From NCBI GenBank assembly GCA_036351435.1, contig JAZBPA010000205.1, positions 1 to 8,297 on the forward strand: a DNA stretch of 8,297 bases, read 5' to 3'. The translations under genes were made by a program, and so were the position numbers. This DNA is from JAAUQA01 sp036351435. Its GTDB lineage: Bacteria; Pseudomonadota; Gammaproteobacteria; Competibacterales; Competibacteraceae. This document shows, piece by piece, positions 1 through 5,470 of this stretch. Numbering within the stretch: position 1 is the first letter of the stretch; each line of letters begins with the position of its first letter. The notes beneath the pieces were generated by a model that did not search any database, was not told where the DNA came from, and worked only from the letters and a program-made list of their open reading frames with translations.

Positions 1-1
1 A

Positions 2-463
2 GTCGCGATCCGGGTCGAGGATCTGACCTTCGAGTTGGATGGGTTACGGGTGCATCTGCCCCGCTCGAAAACTGATCCAGAGGGTCGCGGTGAGGTGGTG
101 CCGGTGATTCGCGGGCAGCAGACTTGTCCAGTGCGCGCAATCAGTACTTGGCTCAAACGGGCTGGTATGACCAGCGGGCCGGTCTTTGTGCGCTTTAATC
201 GTGCGGGTCATTGCCAGCCGGAGGCTGGACTGTCAGCGCAAACCGTGGCGCTCATTATTAAGTGGTATGCCTTTAAAGCGGGATTCGACCATCGGCTGTA
301 TGCGGGCCATAGTCTGCGCCGGGGGTTTGCCACCCAGGCGGCGATGAATGGCGCGACACCCTATAAGCTTCGGGCGGTTACCCGCCAAACGTTGGCGACT
401 CTGCAGGATTATATCGACGATGCTGAGGCGTTCGTCGAGCATGCCGGGCGGCACATGCTGTGA
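2..463 (+). CDS. Tyrosine recombinase (phage-type integrase), C-terminal catalytic part, cut by the window edge
   Basis: The frame is open from base 2, so the gene begins before the window; the TTG at 35 is internal and not a real start. The translation matches the catalytic domain of tyrosine recombinases, which cut and rejoin DNA through a tyrosine. Visible elements are the beta-hairpin lysine (RSKTD, codons near 68-82), the H-x-x-R box (HSLRRG, about 310-327) and the nucleophilic tyrosine in LQDYID near 401-418. The first catalytic arginine lies outside the window. The segment before the tyrosine reads VTRQTLATLQDY, where relatives usually have a TGH-type motif. The second His/Trp position therefore seems to be Arg, which could weaken activity. 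The C-terminus (RHML) looks natural, and a hairpin terminator follows. This is probably the integrase of an element lying mostly to the left; attachment sites were not identified. Confidence 0.85.
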   Translation, partial: VAIRVEDLTFELDGLRVHLPRSKTDPEGRGEVVPVIRGQQTCPVRAISTWLKRAGMTSGPVFVRFNRAGHCQPEAGLSAQTVALIIKWYAFKAGFDHRLYAGHSLRRGFATQAAMNGATPYKLRAVTRQTLATLQDYIDDAEAFVEHAGRHML

Positions 464-475
464 CGCATAGCCAAT

Positions 476-500
476 AACCGATATTGTCATCGGTTTGTTT
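476..500 (+). terminator. Probable Rho-independent terminator after the integrase
   Basis: A perfect 7-bp stem, AACCGAT (476-482) and ATCGGTT (489-495), encloses a 6-base loop and runs into a T-rich tail (TTTGTTT). It starts 12 bases after the integrase stop codon, the usual place for a terminator. The stem is short and only moderately GC-rich, so termination may be partial. Confidence 0.5.
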
Positions 501-640
501 ATAAATCAATACGACTTCGGGCGCGTAGTGTAAAGACGGAATAACCAGCTTTATGACATTACCGATCAGTCTGACGGCACGGCAACCCACAGCGGCGATT
601 TTAAAGAGCAGCAAACGGTGGGGAAGGCAGACTGCCCGGC

Positions 641-1057
641 TCAGTCGTTCTTGTTGAGGAGTGCCTCAAGGTCCGCGAACGGACGGTGCTTGGTCCCGGA
701 GACCCCACTCGCTTCGGAGCCGGTTGCGCGTCCGGCGGTAATTGCGGCTACCTGTTCTTCATATTTCTGGTGTTCGTTATCATGGCAATACAGGCACAGC
801 AGTTCCCAATTGCTGCCGTCCTGAGGGTTGTTGTCATGATCCATGTCCTTATGGTGGACAGTCAGCTCCCGCAGGTTGGCCTGGGTGAACTCGCGTCGAC
901 AGCGGCCGCAAACCCACGGGAAAAGCTTGAGGGCTTGCTCGCGGTAACCAGTCGCACGTTCGTCGCTGCCGCGGCGTGCATTGGCGACGATGCGATCAAG
1001 CTTGTCGGTATCGATGGAACGGCCGGTGCGGCCATGCCGGGGCGGGTGCTTAGCCAT
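641..1057 (-). CDS. yajD: YajD-like HNH nuclease family protein
   Basis: This 138-aa protein strongly resembles YajD of Escherichia coli, a small cytoplasmic HNH-family protein of unsettled role. The HNH/zinc module is clear: C50-x-x-C53 (WVCGRC), a His pair at 68-69 in LTVHHKD, the DGSNWELLCLYCH block with N83, C88, C91 and H92, and a PFADL tail typical of YajD. The four cysteines should bind a structural zinc, and H69, N83 and H92 fit the ββα-metal active site. I chose the ATG at 1057 because the protein then begins with a basic MAKHPPRHGR segment. The GTG at 1123 would add 22 residues without visible family similarity and has no ribosome site. The N-terminal extension of about 30 residues is longer than in E. 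coli YajD. The gene appears monocistronic and intact. Nuclease activity is inferred from the fold. Confidence 0.9.
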   Translation of the reverse strand: MAKHPPRHGRTGRSIDTDKLDRIVANARRGSDERATGYREQALKLFPWVCGRCRREFTQANLRELTVHHKDMDHDNNPQDGSNWELLCLYCHDNEHQKYEEQVAAITAGRATGSEASGVSGTKHRPFADLEALLNKND

Positions 1058-1227
1058 AGTCCAATAATTCCAGATCGACGGTGTTGGGCATGCCCTGCGA
1101 AAGGCTGCCAGGGAGATGCTCACCTATGAACACACGAAATTTGGTAGTGTGCGCCAGGTAATGCTCCAAGGATATTCGATAGTATAGTTGGCCGGAAAAT
1201 GAAAACGATCAGAGGTCAACCCTGTCA

Positions 1228-1341
1228 TCAAGATTATCCGATGATCGGTGCCCGCGATATGGGTCCCGGCAATACAAGAAAAACGGGCATAGTCATAACG
1301 GTAAACAAAACTACCGCTGTCGCGGTTTCGGGGTAAGCAAA
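1228..1341 (+). pseudogene. Decayed N-terminal zinc-ribbon of an IS1-like (InsA-type) transposase
   Basis: Reading in the frame of base 1282 gives CPRYGS, then KKNGHSHNGKQNYRC and RGFG (about 1249-1332). This matches the N-terminal zinc ribbon of IS1-family transposases, whose usual pattern is CPxCGS...KNGHxHNGKQNYxCxxCG. Two of the four zinc cysteines appear replaced: the second is Tyr in CPRYGS and the fourth is Phe in CRGFG. There is no start codon in frame, and no catalytic domain follows. To the right the sequence becomes the 3' end of the oxidoreductase pseudogene on the other strand. It is therefore a short dead relic of an insertion sequence, recognised only from this motif; its outer boundaries are not determined. 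The family assignment rests on about 28 residues. Confidence 0.6.
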
Positions 1342-1786
1342 TCAGCCAAGCAATTCGCTACCGACGCTGTGATGGCAGCGAAACAGTCCATCGGGATCCT
1401 GGCGTTTCTTGATCTCCAGTAGTTGGGGGTAGTGAGGTCCCCAAAACTCCTCCTGCCAGCTCTTTTCGAAGTAGTCGGCTTCGTTGGCGTAGGTGCCGGC
1501 GCCGGGGGTTAGCGAGCGGATGATCTGCATCGCGGCGCCGATGCGTCCTGCTTTTTCCTCGGCCTCGTTTAGGTCCGGCTCAAGGCCCGTAATCCCTGGA
1601 AAGACGCCTTTTTTCCGCGCCACGAGGATAAGTAGCGCTGCTGCATCGTAGACGGCGGGATGAGTTGAAGTTTCCCGGCCACGCTCCACCGCATCAGCCG
1701 CGGCTCCGGCGAGTCCTTTGTTGATGTGCATTGCCAGCGGCCAGTGTCTGGAGGCTGCGAAGAGTTGGTCGGCGAAGTTCTTACGG
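1342..1786 (-). pseudogene. FAD-linked oxidoreductase (berberine bridge enzyme type), C-terminal fragment
   Basis: About 145 residues match the C-terminal BBE region of FAD-linked oxidases. Readable landmarks, in order, are ADQLFAASRHWPLAMHINKGLAGA, YDAAALLILVA, GITGLEPD, GTYANEADYFEKSWQ, EFWGPHYPQLLEIKKRQDP and DGLFRCHHSVGSE. Full-length members have roughly 450-500 residues with an N-terminal FAD domain, so the whole flavin-binding part is missing here. Similarity starts at about 1780, exactly where a small inverted-repeat element begins, so the gene was probably broken there. The frame stays open through that element but has no ATG, GTG or TTG above 1731. The extreme C-terminus (GSELLG then stop) is also shorter than the usual GSE-x-W tail and abuts the transposase relic. 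Both ends therefore look damaged, and the fragment cannot make a working enzyme. Confidence 0.8.
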
Positions 1787-1811
1787 GCGAGAGCACTAAA
1801 AAGTAGGGGGT
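1787..1811 (+). repeat. Left terminal inverted repeat of the MITE-like element
   Basis: This 25-bp arm pairs with 1920-1944 with two mismatches. Its outer end touches the last codons still matching the oxidoreductase. Confidence 0.7.
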
Positions 1812-1919
1812 GTGGCTTCGAGCGATTGCGTTTGACTGGGATTTGGCGGACGTTTTCCGGGGTTGGTATCCAGGATTCCGCCCGCCCGATCCACGCTAAA
1901 CACAGTCCCAGGAAATCAG

Positions 1920-1944
1920 ACCCCCCACTTTTTAGCGCTCTCGC
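1920..1944 (-). repeat. Right terminal inverted repeat of the MITE-like element
   Basis: This 25-bp arm is the inverted copy of 1787-1811 (23/25). The DNA outside it, 1945-2132, has no recognisable gene. In particular it holds no continuation of the oxidoreductase. Confidence 0.7.
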
Positions 1945-2132
1945 ACTTGCTAACGGTGACCCAGACTATCGTGAAAAATCACAAGCAATACGGGTAAGGG
2001 TGGCCATTAGGACCATCCGCCGGTTATTCGGCAAAATATCAGCAACCGGCCTTTAGCAAATCCATGAAGCGAAAGCACCTGGTAAACCGGACGGGACGAT
2101 ATAGGACAATACCGCACGGATCATTCCCCTCT

Positions 2133-2708
2133 TCAATTCAAATATTTCGCATCATTGGTGACTAAAACGGGGTTATCCTGGGTGGGGATACTGGCTTTCA
2201 ACAGGCCGTCCTCGCGACTAAACCTTACGGCCTGGCGAACCCGCTTGATCAAATTGGCCATTTGCTCATTTTCCGAAAGCAGGTATCCCTCAAAACAGGC
2301 AATTCCGCGTTCCGCTGCCATTGACAACAACCGTTGCAGCAACAATCGTCCGATGCCTTTGGCCTGTTGATCGTCAGCAACGGCCAGTGAGAACTCGGCA
2401 GTAGCACCATCCTGGGGGGAGCGAAAATAGCGACAGACGCCCACGGCATCGTGTTCGTTACCGGCGTCATCCAGCTCGAAAACACCCAATGCGGCATGAT
2501 CCCTCCCGTCGATTTCAGTCATGAACTGAAGATCGGCTGGGGATAGTTCATCTTTGTAGGAAAAGAAACGACGGTAGCGTGACATCTTCGACAAGCGCAA
2601 AAAGCCTGACTTCAGTTTGGCTTTATCGGCAGGGTCGATCTGCCGGAGACTCAACCTGTTGCCATCAGCTAACACCACCACTTCTTGATAAGCGGGATGA
2701 AAAATCAT
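2133..2708 (-). CDS. GNAT-family N-acetyltransferase
   Basis: This 191-aa protein has the GNAT fold, which transfers an acetyl group from acetyl-CoA to an amine. The acetyl-CoA loop is seen as QQAKGIGRLLLQRLL (Q115-x-x-G118-x-G120 onwards). It is preceded by the strand AEFSLAVADD and followed by a helix-strand pair (GIACFEGYLLSEN). The N-terminal part (RLSLRQIDPADKAKL, LSKMSRYRRFFS) resembles the GNAT domain of Pat-type protein lysine acetyltransferases, which follow an acyl-CoA-synthetase-like part in fused forms; here the domain stands alone. I chose the ATG at 2708 because the 38 residues added by the GTG at 2822 are low in family character. No strong ribosome site is visible at either start, so the start is uncertain. 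The substrate is unknown. The C-terminus is somewhat divergent (KRVRQAVRFSREDG), but the gene appears intact. Confidence 0.8.
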   Translation of the reverse strand: MIFHPAYQEVVVLADGNRLSLRQIDPADKAKLKSGFLRLSKMSRYRRFFSYKDELSPADLQFMTEIDGRDHAALGVFELDDAGNEHDAVGVCRYFRSPQDGATAEFSLAVADDQQAKGIGRLLLQRLLSMAAERGIACFEGYLLSENEQMANLIKRVRQAVRFSREDGLLKASIPTQDNPVLVTNDAKYLN

Positions 2709-3204
2709 GTTGGATAACTGGCTCACCGGTGGTTCAGGCAAGCTCTCGCCTGAATCACCGCTACATGGTATGGGGATCGATGGCTGGAAACCCTCAGCCA
2801 CCGCTACGCTGAACGACCACACGCGAATCTCAACAATCGCATTGCTCCGCCAATGGCGTATTGATGAGGCAATGCCCTTGCCCGATGAGTTCGTTTGCAG
2901 GGGGACTCAGCGAACGAAAAATTTAGCAATAACCACGCCAATCGTTAGATTTGCTCCGTTAGTTCAACAGTGTCCTGGCGGACTGGTAGCGCAACAGGCG
3001 GAGCGGCAACGATTCATGCGATAAACGACCATACACGGCTTGATGGGTCCAAGAGAGTTGGGGACTCTGGATCACCAAATACTACGGACAGTTTTTGGTT
3101 GTGTTGCTTTATTTTCTGACGGGCAAAAATAACCTCACTGGAAAAGCAATAATGCAGACGCCTATTATTAAGCATTGACTTAATTAAGTAATATCTTCAT
3201 AGTA
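2709..3204. other. Intergenic region of about 500 bp without a convincing gene
   Basis: Between the GNAT start and the ArsR operon, open frames on both strands are short, overlap the GNAT gene or lack motifs. One nested dyad is visible: GCATTGC (2839-2845) pairs with GCAATGC (2869-2875) around a perfect CGCCA-A-TGGCG palindrome (2848-2858). The last 50 bases become AT-rich and carry the promoter-operator of the ArsR operon. I recognise no tRNA or known RNA in the rest. Confidence 0.5.
3166..3203 (+). promoter_or_regulatory. Likely promoter and ArsR operator upstream of the three-gene operon
   Basis: A perfect 12-bp palindrome, ACTTAATTAAGT, lies at 3178-3189. It overlaps a -35-like TTGACT (3175-3180), which is 17 bases from a CATAGT hexamer (3198-3203). 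A second possible -10 is TAATAT at 3189-3194. ArsR-family repressors commonly bind AT-rich dyads on their own promoter, so this is the best candidate site for autoregulation. If CATAGT is the -10, transcription would begin near the ATG at 3211, giving a message with little or no leader. All of this is inferred from base pattern. Confidence 0.5.
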
Positions 3205-3543
3205 ATGCACATGGATAGATTTGCTGCCCTCGCTGAGCCCAACCGTCGTCGCATGATCGAATTGATTGCGGCGAACGGTGAGATGGCCTCGACAGATATA
3301 AGCAGTGCGTTTGCCATTAGTGCTCCGGCTGTTTCGCAGCATTTAAAGGTGCTTCGCGAGGCCAAGCTTCTACGGATGGAAAAAAGGGCGCAACAGCGCA
3401 TTTATTCTGTCAACCCGGAAGGAGTCGATGAAATGTGGGAATGGCTAAACCAAATGCGTCAGTATTGGAACAAACGCTTTGACGCGTTGGACAGCCATTT
3501 ATCAAAAATGAATTATAGTGAGGAGTCTAATGGTGAAAAATAA
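3205..3543 (+). CDS. ArsR/SmtB-family winged-helix transcriptional repressor
   Basis: This 112-aa protein has the ArsR winged-helix layout. An N-terminal helix with AEPNRRRMIELI (about 10-21) is followed by a helix-turn-helix whose recognition helix reads SAPAVSQHLKVLREAKLL (39-56), then a wing, RMEKRAQQRIYSVNP. It has no cysteine and lacks the ELCVCDL metal motif of arsenic or zinc sensors. The signal is therefore probably not a thiol-bound metal. It belongs to the subgroup usually encoded next to SRPBCC/AHSA1 genes, which is exactly its context here. Two in-frame ATGs exist, at 3205 and 3211; neither has a strong ribosome site, and the choice depends on where transcription starts. Its 3' end overlaps the next gene by 14 bases, so the genes are co-transcribed and probably translationally coupled. 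It likely represses its own operon through the palindrome at 3178-3189. Confidence 0.88.
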   Translation: MHMDRFAALAEPNRRRMIELIAANGEMASTDISSAFAISAPAVSQHLKVLREAKLLRMEKRAQQRIYSVNPEGVDEMWEWLNQMRQYWNKRFDALDSHLSKMNYSEESNGEK

Positions 3544-3967
3544 CGAACAATCCGTCAATGAAGTACGGGCTGCTATGGACGCATGGAATGCGGCTTTAAA
3601 AGAAAAGGATCTAGGTACGATGTTTAAGGACTATGCTGATCGATATCGGCTGTTTGATGTCGGAAGTACAGCTAACAGCATTGAGGAAACCAAGACACTT
3701 TGGGAGCAATGCTTCCCGTATTTTGACAAACCAGAGATCGAATATAAAAACATGGTCATTGAAGCGACTGATGATATGGCCGTTGTTCATTTTAATAGTC
3801 GCTTAAACGGCATTAGTGTTGAGATGCCGTGTGAAATGGCCAAGGCATGGCTTCGTGGCACGGTCTGTTTTCGCAAGATTGATGGTGTATGGAAATGTAT
3901 CCATGAGCATTGCTCTTTCCCGGTGAATTGCGAAACAAACCAAATTAATTTTGAAGCCGCCGCATAA
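3530..3967 (+). CDS. NTF2/SnoaL-like (YybH/DUF4440-type) small protein
   Basis: This 145-aa protein has the features of the NTF2-like superfamily, a cone-shaped fold used by small enzymes and binding proteins. An N-terminal helix (NEVRAAMDAWNAALKEKD) is followed by a short strand-turn region. The C-terminal strands end in RGTVCFRKIDGVWKCIHEH, then CSFPV (110-133), the typical W-x-x-x-H-x-H-x-S-x-P ending of the YybH/SgcJ group. The ATG at 3530 is chosen because AGGAG lies 4 bases before it; the GTG at 3518 is upstream of that ribosome site. It overlaps the ArsR gene by 14 bases and ends 2 bases before the SRPBCC gene, so all three are one operon. Its substrate is unknown. Related proteins include steroid isomerase-like and polyketide-processing enzymes as well as many uncharacterised proteins. 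It is unusually cysteine-rich (C61, C101, C113, C123, C128, C134). Confidence 0.8.
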   Translation: MVKNNEQSVNEVRAAMDAWNAALKEKDLGTMFKDYADRYRLFDVGSTANSIEETKTLWEQCFPYFDKPEIEYKNMVIEATDDMAVVHFNSRLNGISVEMPCEMAKAWLRGTVCFRKIDGVWKCIHEHCSFPVNCETNQINFEAAA

Positions 3968-3969
3968 CA

Positions 3970-4434
3970 GTGAATGAACTTCAGAATAAAGCATTCGAGC
4001 TTACGATCACCCGCATTTTCGATGCTCCGCGTGAACGCGTCTGGCAGGCTTGGACAGACAAGGAGCAAGTGATTGAGTGGCTCTCTCCGAAAGGATTTTA
4101 CGTTAAGGAGCACAAAGGAAAAATTGCTGAGGGCGAACACTATCGGGAACGTATGATCAGTCCAGCGGGGAATGATAGCGTTTTCTTTGGTGAATACCTG
4201 GAGTTAAGTCCGCCTGAAAAATTGGTGTTTACCCATATCTGGGAGAATGATGAATGCGGCATCCCGGAAGTTAGAACGGTTTGCACTGTATTGCTGGAAA
4301 CCATGTCTGATGGAAAGACTAAGATGATATTTACACAAACCGGCCTTTCCTCTGAAGAGTCACGCGATAGTCACGAGAGTGGCTGGAGCGAATGTTTTGA
4401 CAAGCTGTCAACTTTCTTAAAAGAAATCAAATAG
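3970..4434 (+). CDS. SRPBCC-family protein (AHSA1/CalC-type)
   Basis: This 154-aa protein belongs to the AHSA1-like branch of the START/SRPBCC superfamily, hydrophobic-pocket proteins that bind lipids or small aromatic ligands. Landmarks are TRIFDAPRERVWQAWTD (14-30), the FFGEYLELSPPEKLVFTHIW block (72-91) and the C-terminal helix GLSSEESRDSHESGWSECFDKL. The start must be the GTG at 3970: it gives the expected N-terminus, and the nearby ATG at 3974 is in another frame. There is no ribosome site of its own. The gene starts 2 bases after the previous stop, so translation probably relies on coupling. ArsR plus AHSA1 pairs are widespread in bacteria but their ligand is generally unknown. An inserted NTF2-like gene suggests both pocket proteins act on the same small molecule; that is inference. 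Confidence 0.85.
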   Translation: MNELQNKAFELTITRIFDAPRERVWQAWTDKEQVIEWLSPKGFYVKEHKGKIAEGEHYRERMISPAGNDSVFFGEYLELSPPEKLVFTHIWENDECGIPEVRTVCTVLLETMSDGKTKMIFTQTGLSSEESRDSHESGWSECFDKLSTFLKEIK

Positions 4435-4567
4435 ATTTCTATCTTTGTTTCGTGGTGGCTTTCCCACACTTCTCAGCCATTGCGAGCTACCCGAGATTTC
4501 ATGCGTGAGCCTTGCGCTGCTGAGCAACTGGACCAAGGGTTATCATGTCCTGATGCAGCCGACTTCT

Positions 4568-4604
4568 GAAAATGGCTACTTAAAGTAGCCAGAAAATGGT
4601 TTTT
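4568..4604 (+). promoter_or_regulatory. Perfect 19-bp palindrome flanked by GAAAATGG direct repeats
   Basis: TGGCTACTT and AAGTAGCCA (4573-4591) are perfect 9-base arms around one central base. The 8-mer GAAAATGG occurs at 4568-4575 and again at 4592-4599, followed by five T. The site lies between the SRPBCC stop and higB. It could be a HigA operator or a weak terminator for the upstream operon. The almost loop-free centre favours a protein-binding site, but the sequence does not decide. Confidence 0.45.
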
Positions 4605-4615
4605 GCAACCATTGC

Positions 4616-4635
4616 TCCCGTTACGGGATCATAAT
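4616..4635 (+). promoter_or_regulatory. Candidate higBA operator with -10 box
   Basis: The perfect palindrome TCCCGT-T-ACGGGA occupies 4616-4628 and directly precedes CATAAT (4630-4635), a 5/6 match to a -10 hexamer. The ATG of higB is 12 bases further on. HigA antitoxins bind dyads that overlap their own promoter, so this placement suits autorepression. The -35 is poor: TTGCAA at 4603-4608 is 21 bases away, longer than usual. Confidence 0.45.
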
Positions 4636-4647
4636 AAACTAGTTGTG

Positions 4648-4941
4648 ATGAGAATTATCGCTCGCAAGACTTTGCTGGAGTTCTGGCAGCAACACGCAGA
4701 CGCTGAACAACCGTTGCGAGCTTGGTTCCGGTTCGCCAAGCAAGCGGATTGGGGCAATCCTCAAGCGGTCAAGGCAGACTACAGTAACGCCAGCATCCTG
4801 GAAGACAATCGCGTGTGTTTCAACATCGGCGGGAACAAGTATCGTTTGATCGTGAAGATCAACTATCCCTACCGGATAATGTATATCCGGTTCATTGGGA
4901 CCCACGCTGAATACGACAAGGTCGACGCCAACCGAGCCTAA
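4648..4941 (+). CDS. higB: HigB-type toxin (RelE superfamily mRNA interferase)
   Basis: This 97-aa protein matches the HigB_toxin family, RelE-fold ribosome-dependent mRNA interferases that stop translation when freed from antitoxin. Family signatures are the start MRIIARKTLLEFWQ, the WGNPQAVKADY segment, NRVCFNIGGNKYRLIVKI and the ending YIRFIGTHAEYDK. The ATG at 4648 is preferred because the family begins exactly at MRIIA; the ATG at 4603 would add 15 unrelated residues and lie upstream of the likely promoter. The toxin gene comes first, followed after 12 bases by the antitoxin gene, which is the signature order of higBA and the reverse of most type II modules. The protein has full family length with no disruption, so it should be functional. 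Catalytic residues were not assigned individually. Confidence 0.9.
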   Translation: MRIIARKTLLEFWQQHADAEQPLRAWFRFAKQADWGNPQAVKADYSNASILEDNRVCFNIGGNKYRLIVKINYPYRIMYIRFIGTHAEYDKVDANRA

Positions 4942-4953
4942 GAAATAACCGCC

Positions 4954-5331
4954 ATGGACATCAAACCAATCAAAACCGAAGCCGACTATCGGCAAGCGCT
5001 CAACGACATTGAGCAGTTGATGGATGCCCAGCCCGACACGCCCGAGGGCGATTACCTGGACGTGCTGAGCACCCTAGTGGAGGCTTACGAAGCTCAACAT
5101 TACCCTATTGAGGAGCCGGACCCTATTGAAGCCATCAAACACCGTATGGAAGCCTTGGGGCTGGAACGCAAAGACTTGGAGCCTTTCATCGGAGGGCGGG
5201 GACGCGTGGCGGAGATACTGACGCGTAAGCGCCCCCTAACCCTTGCTATGATCCGGCGGCTCAGCGCAGGAATGCACATTCCAGCAGATGTGCTGATCCA
5301 GCCTTATGCCGCTAACTCAACGGCTCAGTAA
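4954..5331 (+). CDS. higA: HigA-type antitoxin with helix-turn-helix domain
   Basis: This 125-aa protein is the partner of the preceding toxin. Its N-terminal half (MDIKPIKTEADYRQALNDIE, then a QPDTPEGDYLDVLSTLVEAYE helix) is the family's toxin-facing region. The C-terminal half (IKHRMEALGLERKDLEPFIG, GRGRVAEILTRKRPLTLAMIRRLS) is a Cro/XRE-like helix-turn-helix that binds the operon's operators. This layout is typical of the longer HigA type (COG5499). The ATG at 4954 agrees with the usual MDIKPI start; no strong ribosome site is visible, so coupling to higB translation 12 bases upstream is likely. It should neutralise HigB and repress transcription. Downstream, 77 bases separate its stop codon from an IS6 element, so the module sits beside a rearrangement point but is itself intact. 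Confidence 0.9.
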   Translation: MDIKPIKTEADYRQALNDIEQLMDAQPDTPEGDYLDVLSTLVEAYEAQHYPIEEPDPIEAIKHRMEALGLERKDLEPFIGGRGRVAEILTRKRPLTLAMIRRLSAGMHIPADVLIQPYAANSTAQ

Positions 5332-5408
5332 AGTTCGTAGCCTAGCGGTATTAGGAAGTGTTGGGCTTATTCACGGGCAACTACCCTATGCTGAAGTTGT
5401 CGAGGATG

Positions 5409-5423
5409 GGTATTGTCAACTTG
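5409..5423 (+). repeat. Left terminal inverted repeat of the IS6-family element
   Basis: This 15-base end is the perfect inverse of 6216-6230. It lies 48 bases beyond the transposase stop codon, on the 3' side of the gene. Confidence 0.9.
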
Positions 5424-5470
5424 TCGAAAGGAGGTTGTATTGTTCTCGCGATGTGAGGTGATGCGGAAAC

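Larger units (their letters stand above)
1787..1944. mobile_element. 158-bp MITE-like element bounded by imperfect 25-bp inverted repeats
   Basis: Bases 1787-1811 and 1920-1944 are inverted copies of one another, identical at 23 of 25 positions, with a 108-bp interior. The shared core is GCGAGAGC-N-CTAAAAAGT-N-GGGGGT. Neither strand has a convincing gene inside; open frames crossing the interior have no recognisable product. Size, layout and position at the break point of an oxidoreductase gene fit a miniature inverted-repeat transposable element or a collapsed insertion sequence. I see no direct repeat of the target on the two sides (TTCTTACGG on the left, ACTTGCTAA on the right). The flanking DNA may therefore have rearranged after insertion. 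The parental transposase family is unknown to me. Confidence 0.6.

Noticed and set aside
378..614. Minus-strand open frame of 78 codons with a protein-like stretch (RLIGNVIKLVIPSLHYAPEV)
   Set aside because: It overlaps the integrase end on the opposite strand, starts at a TTG without ribosome site, and matches no family I know. It could be a remnant of an older gene in 464-614, but that cannot be supported.
686..1129. Plus-strand open frame of 147 codons
   Set aside because: It is antisense to the yajD-like gene, whose HNH motifs prove the coding strand.
1718..2056. Plus-strand open frame of 112 codons across the inverted-repeat element
   Set aside because: It spans the oxidoreductase fragment, the whole small element and DNA beyond it, with no motif. 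It is a by-product of an open frame through repeats.
3787..4140. Minus-strand open frame in the ArsR operon
   Set aside because: It overlaps the 3' part of the NTF2-like gene and the 5' part of the SRPBCC gene on the opposite strand and has no recognisable domain.
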